NCBI GenBank assembly: GCA_035765515.1
Contig: DASTXN010000068.1
Span: 5,722-69,721 of the forward strand
Origin: DASRSS01 sp035765515
Lineage (GTDB): Bacteria > Actinomycetota > Actinomycetes > Mycobacteriales > Jatrophihabitantaceae
Reading direction: 5' to 3'
DNA length: 64,000 nt
In this document: piece after piece, positions 8,098 to 17,715 of the stretch
Layout: each line of letters begins with the position of its first letter
Numbering within the stretch: the first letter of the stretch is position 1
The notes under the pieces: generated by a model
Database searches by the model: none
What the model was told of the DNA's origin: nothing
What the model saw: the letters and a program-made list of their open reading frames with translations, nothing else
Made by a program: the position numbers and the translations under genes

Positions 8098-8164
8098 GGA
8101 AATCCGCGCGGACGCTGCCGGTATCCTGAAGGCTCCGCCAGCCGTGAGCTTTTGGGAGTTCGTC

Positions 8165-9429
<1,265 letters not shown>

Positions 9430-9433
<4 letters not shown>

Positions 9434-10458
9434 AGGTAGGTGTCGTCGGCGCGACCGGTCAGGTCGGTGGCGTGATGCGCCGCATCCTCGCCGAGCGATC
9501 GTTCCCGGTGGACGAGATCCGGTTCTTCGCCTCGGCCCGGTCCGCCGGCTCGACGCTGCAGTGGGAGGGCGTGGACGTCCGTGTCGAGGACGCCGCGACG
9601 GCCGACCCTTCCGGGCTCGATGTCGCGCTGTTCTCTGCGGGGGGCGGGACGTCCCGCGAGCTCGCGCCGAAGTTCGCAGCCGCGGGCGTCACCGTGATCG
9701 ACAACTCGTCGGCATGGCGGATGGACCCGGACGTCCCCCTGGTGGTGGCCGAGGTCAACGGTGCTGAGATCGCCAATGCCCGTAAGGGAATCATCGCGAA
9801 CCCGAACTGCACCACGATGGCCGCGATGCCGGTGCTCAAGCCGCTGCACGACGAGGCCGGGCTGACCCGCCTGGTCGTGTCCACCTACCAGGCGGTTTCC
9901 GGTGCGGGCCTGGCCGGCGTCGACGAGCTCGACAAGCAGGTACATGCCGGTGTCGACCGCGCCAGCGAGTTCACGCATGACGGTGCGGCCGTATCACTGG
10001 GCGAGCCGGCGAAGTTCGCCCGTCCGATCGCGTTCAACGTGCTGCCGCTCGCCGGTTCTGTCGTCGACGACGGCTCGCTGGAGACCGACGAGGAGCAGAA
10101 GCTGCGCAACGAGTCGCGCAAGATCCTCGGCATTCCCGACCTGCGCGTCGCCGGCACGTGCGTGCGGGTTCCGGTCTTCACCGGACATTCGCTGTCGATC
10201 AACGCCGAGTTCGCCCGCGCACTCACGGTCGAGCGCGCCACCGAACTGCTTGCCCGCGCGCCGGGTGTCGAGCTCGCCGAGATCCCGACCCCGCTCGCCG
10301 CGGCCGGCCAGGATCCGTCCTATGTCGGGCGCATCCGCCAGGACCAGAGCGTCGACGGCGGACGCGGCCTGGCGCTGTTCGTGAGCAACGACAACCTGCG
10401 CAAGGGCGCCGCGCTCAACGCCGTCCAGATCGCGGAACTGCTCGTTACGCGGTCCTGA
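9430..10458 (+). CDS. asd: Aspartate-semialdehyde dehydrogenase
   Basis: Reduces aspartyl-4-phosphate to aspartate semialdehyde with NADPH. The 342-residue enzyme has the cofactor motif GATGQVGGVM at the N-terminus, the catalytic Cys127 in PNCTTM, YQAVSGAGLAG, and the acid/base His near 253 in FTGHSLS. It overlaps lysC by 4 nt (ATGA), so the two are translationally coupled, the usual actinobacterial pair feeding diaminopimelate for the cell wall. A 6-bp GC hairpin follows the stop codon. Confidence 0.96.
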
Positions 10459-10460
10459 CG

Positions 10461-10474
10461 GCGGGTTGACCCGC
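10461..10474 (+). terminator. Short GC hairpin after asd
   Basis: GCGGGT and ACCCGC (10461-10466, 10469-10474) form a 6-bp stem with a 2-nt loop, or 5 bp with a 4-nt loop, right after the asd stop codon. No T-run follows; actinobacterial terminators often lack one. Confidence 0.35.
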
Positions 10475-10580
10475 GGAACGGTTCAGCTGGACAGCGCCGC
10501 TTGCTGTGGAATGATTGCCGCTGCCCAGCCTGGCTGATCGTCTGGCGACGCCAGCTGCTCAGCCCGGAGGTGGCCAGGAC

Positions 10581-11933
10581 ATGATCGAGTTGCTGCGCGC
10601 CGCTGCCGCAAAGGATCCGGAGCAGGTCGCGATCGTCTCGGCGACGGGTCGGCTCACCTACGCGGAGCTGGTCGGCCGGGCCGAGCGCACTGCCACGGCG
10701 CTGCAGGCGCGTGGCGCCACTCGTTTCGCCGCACTGGACAGCGATCCGGCAGTCATCTGGACGTTGCTAGCCGCCGGGTCGCTCGCCGGCGCCGAGTCGT
10801 GCATCTACCCGCCCGCCGCGCCGGACAGTGATATCGCCACGCTGCGCGAACGGTTCGGGCACGCGCTGCTGATCAGCTCGCGCGAACTGCCCGGGCAGCC
10901 CGACGTGGTCCGTCCGGACGACCTGCTCGGGCCCGACAGGCTGGTCGCCGAACCACCGGCGGGCCCGCGGCCGTTGCTGATCCTGACCAGCGGCACCACG
11001 GGTCCGTCCAAGGCGGCGGTGCACGACTGGTCACGCGTGCTGCGGATGGCCGAGGGAGTGCAGGCCACTCCAGAACACCGGTGGTTGCTCGCCTACGGGT
11101 TGAACCAGTTCGGTGGCCTGCAGATCCTGATCCACGTTGCGGCTGCGATGGCCACGCTTGTCGCCGGTGAGTCGTTCCGGCCGCGCGACGGTCTGGCGGC
11201 GATGCGCCGCTGGGACGTCACGCATGCGAGCGGTACCCCGACGTTCTGGCGCTTCCTACTCGCCGAACTGCGCGGCGACGGCGGCCCGGTGCCGCCGTTG
11301 CGGCAGGTGTCGCTCAGTGGTGAGGCGGTCCCGGCGTCGCTGCTCGAGCAGCTGAAGCAGGCGTTCCCGCAGGCGCGGCTGTCGCAGATCTACGGCGCGA
11401 CAGAGATGGGCCAGACGATCACGGTCCGCGACGGTCGAGCGGGGCTGCCGTTGAGCTTTCTGGAGGACGGCGAGGTCACCTTCAAGGTCGTTGACGGCGA
11501 ACTGTGGGTCCGCACGCGCTCGGCGATGCTGGGCTACTTCGGCGAGCAGTCCGCTGCGTCCGATGCCGCCGACTCGTGGCGGCCGACTGGCGACCTCGTC
11601 GAAATCGTCGACGACCGCATCCAGTTCCGCGGCCGAAAGACTGATGTGATCAACGTCGGCGGGGTGAAGATCCACCCGTTGCCGATCGAGGAACTCGTCT
11701 GCCGGGTCGAGGGTGTCGCGCTGGCCCGGGTGTTCGGCCGGCCGAACGCGATGGTCGGCCACATCGTGGCGCTCGAAGTCGTTCCGCAGCCCGGCGCGGA
11801 CGAAGACGAACTCCGCGACATGATCCGAACCGCGTGCGCCGATCTGCCGCCTGCCGCGCGTCCCCGCAGCATCAAGATCGTCCCGAGCCTGGCGATGCCG
11901 GGTAACAAGGTGATCAGAGGAGTCGAGCAGTGA
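10581..11933 (+). CDS. AMP-forming acyl-activating enzyme (ANL family)
   Basis: Activates a carboxylic acid as acyl-adenylate for transfer to CoA or a carrier protein. Motifs: LTSGTTGPSKAA (ATP loop), YGATEMGQTI (A5), GDLVE then GRKTDVINVGGVKIHP (A7/A8 hinge) and the catalytic lysine in PGNKVIRG at the C-terminus. At 450 residues it is compact for the family (usually 500-550). ATG 10581 has GGAGG 10 nt upstream; a TTG at 10515 would add 22 residues without a ribosome site. It overlaps the SDR gene by 4 nt and a carrier protein is encoded just beyond, so acyl loading of that carrier is likely. The acid is unknown. Confidence 0.85.
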   Translation: MIELLRAAAAKDPEQVAIVSATGRLTYAELVGRAERTATALQARGATRFAALDSDPAVIWTLLAAGSLAGAESCIYPPAAPDSDIATLRERFGHALLISSRELPGQPDVVRPDDLLGPDRLVAEPPAGPRPLLILTSGTTGPSKAAVHDWSRVLRMAEGVQATPEHRWLLAYGLNQFGGLQILIHVAAAMATLVAGESFRPRDGLAAMRRWDVTHASGTPTFWRFLLAELRGDGGPVPPLRQVSLSGEAVPASLLEQLKQAFPQARLSQIYGATEMGQTITVRDGRAGLPLSFLEDGEVTFKVVDGELWVRTRSAMLGYFGEQSAASDAADSWRPTGDLVEIVDDRIQFRGRKTDVINVGGVKIHPLPIEELVCRVEGVALARVFGRPNAMVGHIVALEVVPQPGADEDELRDMIRTACADLPPAARPRSIKIVPSLAMPGNKVIRGVEQ

Positions 11934-12673
11934 CGCAGTCCGCGGCCCGCGTGGTCATCATCACCGGAGGCAGCCGCGGTCTGGGCGCGGGCATCGTCCA
12001 GTCGTTCCTCGACTCCGGAGACCGAGTCGCGACCTGCGCGCGCTCGCGCACCGCGCAGATCGACAAGTGGCTCGACGACCCGGCGACCGCTGACCGCCTC
12101 ATCTTCCACGAGGTCGACCTGAGCGACCGTCCGGCGACGGCCGCGTTCGTCCAGGATGTCGTCGCGCGTTGGGGCGGCGTCGACGTGCTGGTCAACAACG
12201 CAGGTGTGGCGCGGGACGGGGTGCTGGCGACGGCTTCCGACGAGGACGTCGACGTTGTCGTGGACCTGAACCTGAAGGGCACGCTGTACATCACGAAGCT
12301 GGCTTGCCGACGCATGCTCGCCCGCGGCCACGGGAGCATCGTGAACATCTCGTCGATCGTCGGCATCTCCGGCTACCGCGGGCTTTCGGTGTACAGCGCC
12401 ACGAAGGCAGCGCTGGACGGCATGACGCGCGCGCTCTCGCGGGAACTCGGTTCGCGCGGCATCACCGTCAATTCGGTCGCGCCGGGCTACCTGCGCACCG
12501 AGATGTCGCACGGGTTGGACGATGCGCAGCTGGGGCAGATCGTGCGCCGGACCCCGGCGGGCCGGCTGGGAGAACCCGCCGACATCGCGCGGGTCGTGCA
12601 GTTCCTGGCCGCACCCGAGAACGACTACCTGACGGGGCAGGTCATCGTCGTGGACGGCGGGCTCACCGCCTGA
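11930..12673 (+). CDS. FabG-type short-chain dehydrogenase/reductase
   Basis: NAD(P)H-dependent oxidoreductase of 247 residues. It has the cofactor motif GGSRGLGAG, the NNAG segment (VLVNNAGVARDG), the catalytic Ser near 142, YSATK with Tyr155 and Lys159, and the classical PGYLRTEM and YLTGQVIVVDGG ends. This is the pattern of 3-oxoacyl-ACP reductases. The GTGA overlap with the acyl-activating enzyme and the adjacent carrier protein suggest it reduces a carrier-bound beta-keto or aldehyde intermediate, though a sugar or free substrate cannot be excluded. Confidence 0.87.
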   Translation: MTQSAARVVIITGGSRGLGAGIVQSFLDSGDRVATCARSRTAQIDKWLDDPATADRLIFHEVDLSDRPATAAFVQDVVARWGGVDVLVNNAGVARDGVLATASDEDVDVVVDLNLKGTLYITKLACRRMLARGHGSIVNISSIVGISGYRGLSVYSATKAALDGMTRALSRELGSRGITVNSVAPGYLRTEMSHGLDDAQLGQIVRRTPAGRLGEPADIARVVQFLAAPENDYLTGQVIVVDGGLTA

Positions 12674-12711
12674 GCCCGAAACTCCTGCGCCTAGGCGGCG
12701 CGGGCTGAGGT

Positions 12712-12963
12712 TCAGGCCGCGGAGAGCGCCTTGTAGAACTCGAAGATCTCGCCGACCGTCTCGGGCAGGCTGTCGCCCGCGGCGAAGGGGTCTGTGCCGA
12801 ACTCGTCCTCGAGCAGGGCGGACAGCTCGGCGGCTTCCAGCGAGTCCAGCTCAAGTCCGTCACCGTAAAGGCCAAGATCGTCGGTCAGCTCCTCCGGTGC
12901 CTTGCCCACGCGATCGAGGAACTCGACGATGATCTCCCGAACTCTGCTCAGATCCGCGCTCAC
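12712..12963 (-). CDS. Acyl carrier protein
   Basis: An 83-residue acidic four-helix carrier. The phosphopantetheine serine is Ser41 in GLELDSLEAAEL, followed by the helix ALLEDEFG and the acidic PETVGEIFEFYKAL end. AGGAG and a second AGG lie upstream of the GTG at 12963. It faces the SDR gene tail to tail, and no ketosynthase or malonyl transferase is nearby, so it is probably a dedicated carrier for the acyl-activating enzyme rather than the housekeeping AcpP. Direct repeats at 13017-13043 in its promoter region may be an operator. Confidence 0.88.
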   Translation of the reverse strand: MSADLSRVREIIVEFLDRVGKAPEELTDDLGLYGDGLELDSLEAAELSALLEDEFGTDPFAAGDSLPETVGEIFEFYKALSAA

Positions 12964-13016
12964 AACGCTGCCTTCCGCTCCTGGATCGGTTCCGGCGCGA
13001 CGAGGTCTGCGCCGTG

Positions 13017-13043
13017 CTCAGTATGACGTTGACTGAGTATGAC
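13017..13043 (-). repeat. Direct repeats upstream of the carrier-protein gene
   Basis: An 11-mer of the form CT(C/G)AGTATGAC occurs at 13017-13027 and 13033-13043, a period of 16 nt. On the gene's strand each reads GTCATACT, which also resembles a -10 box. They lie 54-80 nt before the carrier-protein start and could be promoter elements or activator sites. Confidence 0.45.
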
Positions 13044-13072
13044 CGAGTCGCCACGCGACTGCATCCCGGCGG

Positions 13073-13591
13073 TCAGCCGAGCTGGTTCCACTCGAACGGC
13101 TCCATGTCGCGCAAGACGCGGCGCCGTCGGTTGCGGGGCAAGTGGTCGATGAACAGCGTCCCCCGCAGGTGGTCCGTTTCATGCTGTAGGCAACGGGCGA
13201 AGAATCCAGTGCCGCTTACCTCGATCGGCGAGCCGGTCCTGTCGACGCCGCGGACCTGAGCGGCCGATGCCCGCGCGAGCTCATGATAGGGCCCAGGCAC
13301 CGACAGGCAACCTTCCTCGCTTATCACCGGTTCGCCCGAAGTCGATATCGTCGGGTTCACGACGTGCCCGACCTGGTGCACGCCGTCGTCGTCCGGGCAG
13401 TCGTACACGAAGACTGCGAGATCAACCCCGATCTGAGGTGCTGCGAGGCCGACGCCCTCGGCCACCGCCAGCGAGGCGAACATGTCTTCGACAAGCTGAG
13501 CCAGTGCGTCGTCGAACGCCGTCACCTGCCGGCACGGCGCCTGCAGGACGGGGTCACCCGCGACCCTGATCTTTCGTGCATTCCCGGTCAC
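13073..13591 (-). CDS. def: Peptide deformylase
   Basis: Removes the formyl group from nascent proteins. With the GTG at 13591 the protein has 172 residues and all three family motifs: GVGLAAPQIG (46-55), EEGCLSVPG with metal ligand Cys95, and QHETDHLRGTLFID with His137, Glu138 and His141. The frame stays open to 13675, but that extension overlaps the next gene and adds no known domain. No strong ribosome site precedes the chosen start. The C-terminal RNRRRRVLRDMEPFEW is basic and atypical. Whether this is the main or an accessory deformylase cannot be told. Confidence 0.93.
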   Translation of the reverse strand: MTGNARKIRVAGDPVLQAPCRQVTAFDDALAQLVEDMFASLAVAEGVGLAAPQIGVDLAVFVYDCPDDDGVHQVGHVVNPTISTSGEPVISEEGCLSVPGPYHELARASAAQVRGVDRTGSPIEVSGTGFFARCLQHETDHLRGTLFIDHLPRNRRRRVLRDMEPFEWNQLG

Positions 13592-13673
13592 AGCCCGCGA
13601 GCCTACCGATCGGCCATACCAGGTTCTGCGGCCAAGACCGCAACCTGTTCCAGCTTGCCTCGTTAGCCATGGC

Positions 13674-14981
13674 ATGCGGGTGCACGTTCACGACTACAGC
13701 GGCCACCCGTTCCAGGTTCAGCTCTCGCGGCAGCTCGCGGCCCAGGGTCACGAGGTGGTGCACGGGTACTGCACGCAGTACGTGACCGGGCGGGGGTTGC
13801 TGGAACGGGGCCCCGGGGATCCGACGACTCTGGCTTTCGCGCCGCTGTCCGCTGGGGTGCCCCTGGTGAAGTACGCCCCCGTCGCCCGCACGCGCTTCGA
13901 GCTCAGCTACGCCGCCGCCTGGCAGCGCCAGCTCGACGCCGACCAGTTCGACGTCGTCGTCGCCTGCAACGTCCCGCTGTTCGCGCTGGCCAGGATGCGC
14001 CAGTACTTTGCTGCGAGAGGCCAGCGGTGGGTGCTGTGGCACCAGGACATCTACAGCCTCGCCCTCGCCGCGGAGGCAAGCAACCGGCTGCCTCGCCCGG
14101 CCGCGACCGCCGTGTCCGCGGCGGTGCAGCGCTTGGAAGCCGCTCAGGTCCGTTCGGCCGACGCCGTCGTGGCGATCGGAGAGGGCTTCGTCCGCCAGTA
14201 CCGCGAATGGGGGCAACGGTCGGACCATGTGCGGGTGATCCCGAACTGGGCGCCGCTCGAGCACATCCGTCCCGGCCGGCGCGACAACCAGTGGGCCGCC
14301 CGGAACCAACTGCCGACGGAACCGGTGCGGTTGCTCTATGCAGGAACCCTCGGGCGCAAGCACAATCCCCTCCTGCTGCTGGACGTCTTGGACGCAGTCC
14401 GTGCGCGCGGCGTTGATGCAATCCTCACCGTCGTCAGCGAGGGCATCGGGGCTGACGATCTGGCGGCAGCGGCCGGGGATCGCTCGGACGTGCGAATCCT
14501 TGGATACCAGTCGGCAGAAGACCTGCCGGACATGCTGGCTAGCGCGGACGCGGTGATCGCACTGCTCGAACCGCACGCGGCAAGCTTCTGCGTGCCGAGC
14601 AAGGTGCTGAGCTACCTTTCCGCCGGACGTCCGATCGTGGCGCTCGTTCCCGAAGGCAACCCGGCAGCCGACGACGTCGCTGTGGCCGGCGGCTTCGTCG
14701 GCCCGCCGACACGGGAGGGAGCACGGTCCGCCGGTGAATGGGTAGCCGACCTGGGACGCGATCCGGAGGGACTGGCGGTTCTCGGCAAGCGGGCCCGGGC
14801 ACTGGCCGAGGAACGGTTCGACATAGGGCGCATCGGAGCACAGTTCGAGGGCCTCTTGCAACAGGTCGTTGCTGGTGTCGAGGTGCCGGTCGCGGCCCGG
14901 AGGCGAGAGGTAAAACTGGAGCGTTCCGGGTCGCGGGAGCATGCGGTATCCGCTGGTTCGCGCTCACCCGGCGCCCCATGA
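13674..14981 (+). CDS. Glycosyltransferase, GT4 (WbuB-like)
   Basis: Predicted retaining GT-B glycosyltransferase of 435 residues. The N-terminal domain begins MRVHVHDYSGHPFQVQLSRQ, and the C-terminal donor domain has LLYAGTLGRKHNP, a DLPDMLASADAVIALLEP segment and CVPSKVLSYLSAGRPIVA, typical of WbuB-type fucosamine or related transferases. The Arg-rich tail after residue 410 is low complexity. It starts divergently to def, without a clear ribosome site, and precedes the HHxxxDG acyltransferase. Probably adds a sugar to a lipid carrier in the cytosolic membrane face; donor and acceptor are unknown. Confidence 0.85.
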   Translation: MRVHVHDYSGHPFQVQLSRQLAAQGHEVVHGYCTQYVTGRGLLERGPGDPTTLAFAPLSAGVPLVKYAPVARTRFELSYAAAWQRQLDADQFDVVVACNVPLFALARMRQYFAARGQRWVLWHQDIYSLALAAEASNRLPRPAATAVSAAVQRLEAAQVRSADAVVAIGEGFVRQYREWGQRSDHVRVIPNWAPLEHIRPGRRDNQWAARNQLPTEPVRLLYAGTLGRKHNPLLLLDVLDAVRARGVDAILTVVSEGIGADDLAAAAGDRSDVRILGYQSAEDLPDMLASADAVIALLEPHAASFCVPSKVLSYLSAGRPIVALVPEGNPAADDVAVAGGFVGPPTREGARSAGEWVADLGRDPEGLAVLGKRARALAEERFDIGRIGAQFEGLLQQVVAGVEVPVAARRREVKLERSGSREHAVSAGSRSPGAP

Positions 14982-15027
14982 CGCCGTCGTCGCCCACCGC
15001 CCGCATCACGAGCGATGGGGGGCGGGT

Positions 15028-16287
15028 GTGCCACGGCGATCCCGTCCGCTGACCCGTTCGGAGCGCTATTACGCATTCCTCGACAGCGTGACGCCGATGG
15101 CCATCGTCGTGGTGGCCGACCTTGACAGGTGTCTTCCCGTTGAGCGCGTGCAGCGGTGCTGGGAGGAGTTCGTCGACGCGCGGTGCCTACCGCGGCTGCA
15201 GGTCCGTGACGATCTGACTCTCTATGACGCCCGCCCGTCCATCGATTTCGCGGCAGACGAATGTACGGCGGCAGGGTGGGATGCAGCGATCGGCGACGCG
15301 GTGCGCGAACCCTTCGGGCTCGATCGTCAGATGCGGTGCCGGTATCTGCCGAGCCCGGGCGAGGGTCGGGCGCGGCTGTACTTGCTCGTGCACCACGCGG
15401 TCACTGACGGACGTGGGGCGATGGCAGAGATGCAGGCACTGCTGAGGCTCCTGGACGGGCAGCCCGTGGCCGAACAGTTCGAGCTACCGCAGCCGGGAAC
15501 ATTGCGAACGTTCCCATGGCAGTCCGACCGGCAGGCCTTCATCCGTCTGCTGCGAGAACTCCGGATGCAAAATGACGAGGCGGGTCCGCCGCAGCCGCGG
15601 GACTGGAAGCAACCGATCGAGTACGACCGCGTACCGCGGTTTCAGACGCTGGTCATCGAGCCGGACGTGACCCGAGCATTGCTGGTGCGCGCCAAACGTG
15701 AACGCGCCAGCGTCTATGCCGTGACTGCCGCAGCGTGGTTGTGCAGCCTCGCGGAGACCGTCGTCGCCGAAAGGGAACCCACACTCCAGCTAGCCACCTC
15801 TGTCGACCTGGCGACGATGCCTGCTGATCCGGTTGCCGCGCGATCGGCCGTCGTCGGCATAATCGCAAAGCGCTATCGGGTAGATCCCGCTGATCCGTGG
15901 GCGCTGGCTCGCCGAATCCGCAGCGCCATGAACGAGGCGGTGGAGGTAGGCGAGGGCGAACTGTTCTTTGAGCTTGCCCGGGTGGAGACATATGCCGACA
16001 TCGAGACGGGCGCTCGCATGATGGCCCGGGCACTTGCCAGCGCTCCACCAGCGCTGAGCGTCACGAACATGGGAAACGTGGACGCGGCCGAGGACCCGGC
16101 GTGGGTTCGCACGTTGTACGCCAACCTACCGACCGCGCCGAATCAACTGGTATCCGCCCCCGGCCTCACCTATCGCGGTCGGCTCGTACAGGGCGTCGCG
16201 ACGGCCGATCAACAGGTCGCTCCGGACGTGGCCGAGGCCCTGGTCAGTGCATACCGCGCCCGCATCCATGACCTGGCGAACGTCTGA
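15028..16287 (+). CDS. HHxxxDG acyltransferase (condensation-domain / PapA-like)
   Basis: A free-standing 419-residue member of the chloramphenicol-acetyltransferase / condensation superfamily. The active-site motif is VHHAVTDG (His near 122-123, Asp near 127), and the C-terminal LSVTNMGNVD segment matches the second structural motif of PapA-type enzymes. Such proteins move an acyl group from a carrier or CoA to a sugar or alcohol. GTG 15028 has a G-rich ribosome site (GGGGGGCGG); an ATG at 14941 would overlap the upstream glycosyltransferase. Next to an MmpS-like gene this resembles mycobacterial acyl-glycolipid loci. Donor and acceptor are unknown. Confidence 0.78.
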   Translation: MPRRSRPLTRSERYYAFLDSVTPMAIVVVADLDRCLPVERVQRCWEEFVDARCLPRLQVRDDLTLYDARPSIDFAADECTAAGWDAAIGDAVREPFGLDRQMRCRYLPSPGEGRARLYLLVHHAVTDGRGAMAEMQALLRLLDGQPVAEQFELPQPGTLRTFPWQSDRQAFIRLLRELRMQNDEAGPPQPRDWKQPIEYDRVPRFQTLVIEPDVTRALLVRAKRERASVYAVTAAAWLCSLAETVVAEREPTLQLATSVDLATMPADPVAARSAVVGIIAKRYRVDPADPWALARRIRSAMNEAVEVGEGELFFELARVETYADIETGARMMARALASAPPALSVTNMGNVDAAEDPAWVRTLYANLPTAPNQLVSAPGLTYRGRLVQGVATADQQVAPDVAEALVSAYRARIHDLANV

Positions 16288-16310
16288 ATCCGCGGAAGGT
16301 CGACTGCATC

Positions 16311-16883
16311 ATGCGAATCCACATGCCGCGTAAGCCGTACACCATCGTCGCCGTCGTAGCGGCCCTCCTCTGCTATGTGCTGGTGATGGTGCTGTGGGTG
16401 GGCGGGTCACCCGCCGGACCATCCCATTCCTTCGAGGCGAAGGGCGTGCCGCCCACGACGAGCTTGCCGACAGACCCAGCGACGTCACCGGCCACGGCGC
16501 CCGCGCATTCCAGCCCCCCGACGGGTTCGCCGCTAACCGGGCTGCTGCCCCAGCAGCTTCGCCAGGCGTTCGAGTCGTCGCGCGATGCAAACCACAGCGG
16601 CCTGCCAGCCAGGTCGGTGCGAATCGAGGTGACCTCGGACGGGATCATCGCCGGCATTGGCTACCTGGTCGCCAACGGCAGGCCACCCAGCTACGCCGGA
16701 CACTGGTACCACTCACCGTTCATCGTGAACACGGTGGCCTACAGCGGGGGGCTGACCTCATTCGTCGCGGCTCAGGCGGGACCGACGGCCTCCCGAATCA
16801 CTTGCACGCTCACCGTAGACGGCAAGCTCGCGATGCGTCGGACGGCACACGGTCCGCACAAGATCGTGACATGCCTGGGGTGA
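16311..16883 (+). CDS. MmpS-like membrane protein
   Basis: A 190-residue protein with an N-terminal membrane helix (about residues 11-31, IVAVVAALLCYVLVMVLWVG), a Pro/Ser/Thr linker to about 80 and an extracytoplasmic beta-rich domain. That domain's VRIEVTSDG, SRITCTLTVDG and HGPHKIVTC follow the layout of mycobacterial MmpS proteins, including two cysteines near the C-terminus able to form a disulfide. MmpS proteins work with MmpL lipid exporters; no MmpL gene is in the window. The pairing with the PapA-like gene 23 nt upstream is suggestive. Identification rests on pattern only. Confidence 0.6.
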   Translation: MRIHMPRKPYTIVAVVAALLCYVLVMVLWVGGSPAGPSHSFEAKGVPPTTSLPTDPATSPATAPAHSSPPTGSPLTGLLPQQLRQAFESSRDANHSGLPARSVRIEVTSDGIIAGIGYLVANGRPPSYAGHWYHSPFIVNTVAYSGGLTSFVAAQAGPTASRITCTLTVDGKLAMRRTAHGPHKIVTCLG

Positions 16884-16904
16884 TGGGATTCGATGCCGAC
16901 GCGC

Positions 16905-17624
16905 CTACTTGCGCCGCGCGTAGATCACCAGTGTCATCTGCATGGCCTTCGGCAACCGTGGCTCAACTGCCATGATGGACCGCGCAAGCCTTGGCCAGCG
17001 CATGAAGTACTGCTCTTGTCCGACGCGATGTAGTGCCGTCCACTCGAAGTCGCGATCGAGCAGACGGTGCAGTGAGCGCTCGGAGTTCATCAGATAGCGC
17101 GTCGGGAAGACGTCCTTCTCCAGTCGGTTGGGCTGCAGCACCGACAACCACCTGCTGTGTTTTTCGTTCGGCACCGCTCGCGCGACCATTGAGAGCGGGG
17201 AATGCCGACTGATTGTGCGGGCCACGAACGCCCCGCCTGGCCTGAGCGTGCGAGTCAGTTCGCCCACGAATGCGGCCGGGTCGTCTACGTGCTCGAGCAC
17301 GAAGTCGCTGACCGCCAGATCCACCGACGTGTCGTCGACAGGCCAGCGCCCCGAGCCGTCGATGAGGCGGAACTCGTCCAGTAACGGGTTCTGCGCACCC
17401 ACTGGGTCGACATCTATGCCGATCACGCGACGACCCGAACCGCGCAGGTCATGGAAGATCCGATCGCTGGCCTCGTCGGCCATGCTGCCGCGGCCGCATC
17501 CCACGTCCAGAACGACGCTCGAGCGTGCCGCTAGGGCCTGTGCAACGCCGAGGAACGGCACGACACTGTCCCAGCCGGATTTCTTGAAGTCGAAGACCTC
17601 GTCCCACCCGAGCACCTGGGCCAT
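16905..17624 (-). CDS. Class I SAM-dependent methyltransferase
   Basis: A 239-residue methyltransferase. Motif I is VVLDVGCGRGSMADE, the acidic end of strand beta-2 is VIGIDVDPVG, and VSDFVLEHVDDP plus TLRPGGAFVART are typical of methyltransferase type 11 proteins. I prefer ATG 17624, which has GGGAGA 5 nt upstream, over the ATG at 17636. It is divergent from the following glycosyltransferase, and these lie among sugar-tailoring genes, so O-methylation of a sugar in the polysaccharide is likely; the acceptor is unknown. Confidence 0.85.
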   Translation of the reverse strand: MAQVLGWDEVFDFKKSGWDSVVPFLGVAQALAARSSVVLDVGCGRGSMADEASDRIFHDLRGSGRRVIGIDVDPVGAQNPLLDEFRLIDGSGRWPVDDTSVDLAVSDFVLEHVDDPAAFVGELTRTLRPGGAFVARTISRHSPLSMVARAVPNEKHSRWLSVLQPNRLEKDVFPTRYLMNSERSLHRLLDRDFEWTALHRVGQEQYFMRWPRLARSIMAVEPRLPKAMQMTLVIYARRK

Positions 17625-17715
17625 CGGATCTCCCATCGGTTTTCGCGAGGCGCAGTGGCCGCGTGTCGGTCGATGGCGTGGACGATACCGATACGGCGGC
17701 TGGTTGTATTGCGGA

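Noticed and set aside
15028..16287. HHxxxDG protein as a complete NRPS condensation module
   Set aside because: No adenylation or thiolation domain is fused to it; only a stand-alone transferase can be claimed.
17128..17715. Long extension of the GT4 gene
   Set aside because: It is antisense to the methyltransferase at 16905-17624, and the glycosyltransferase motif starts at MRLVVDAIG.
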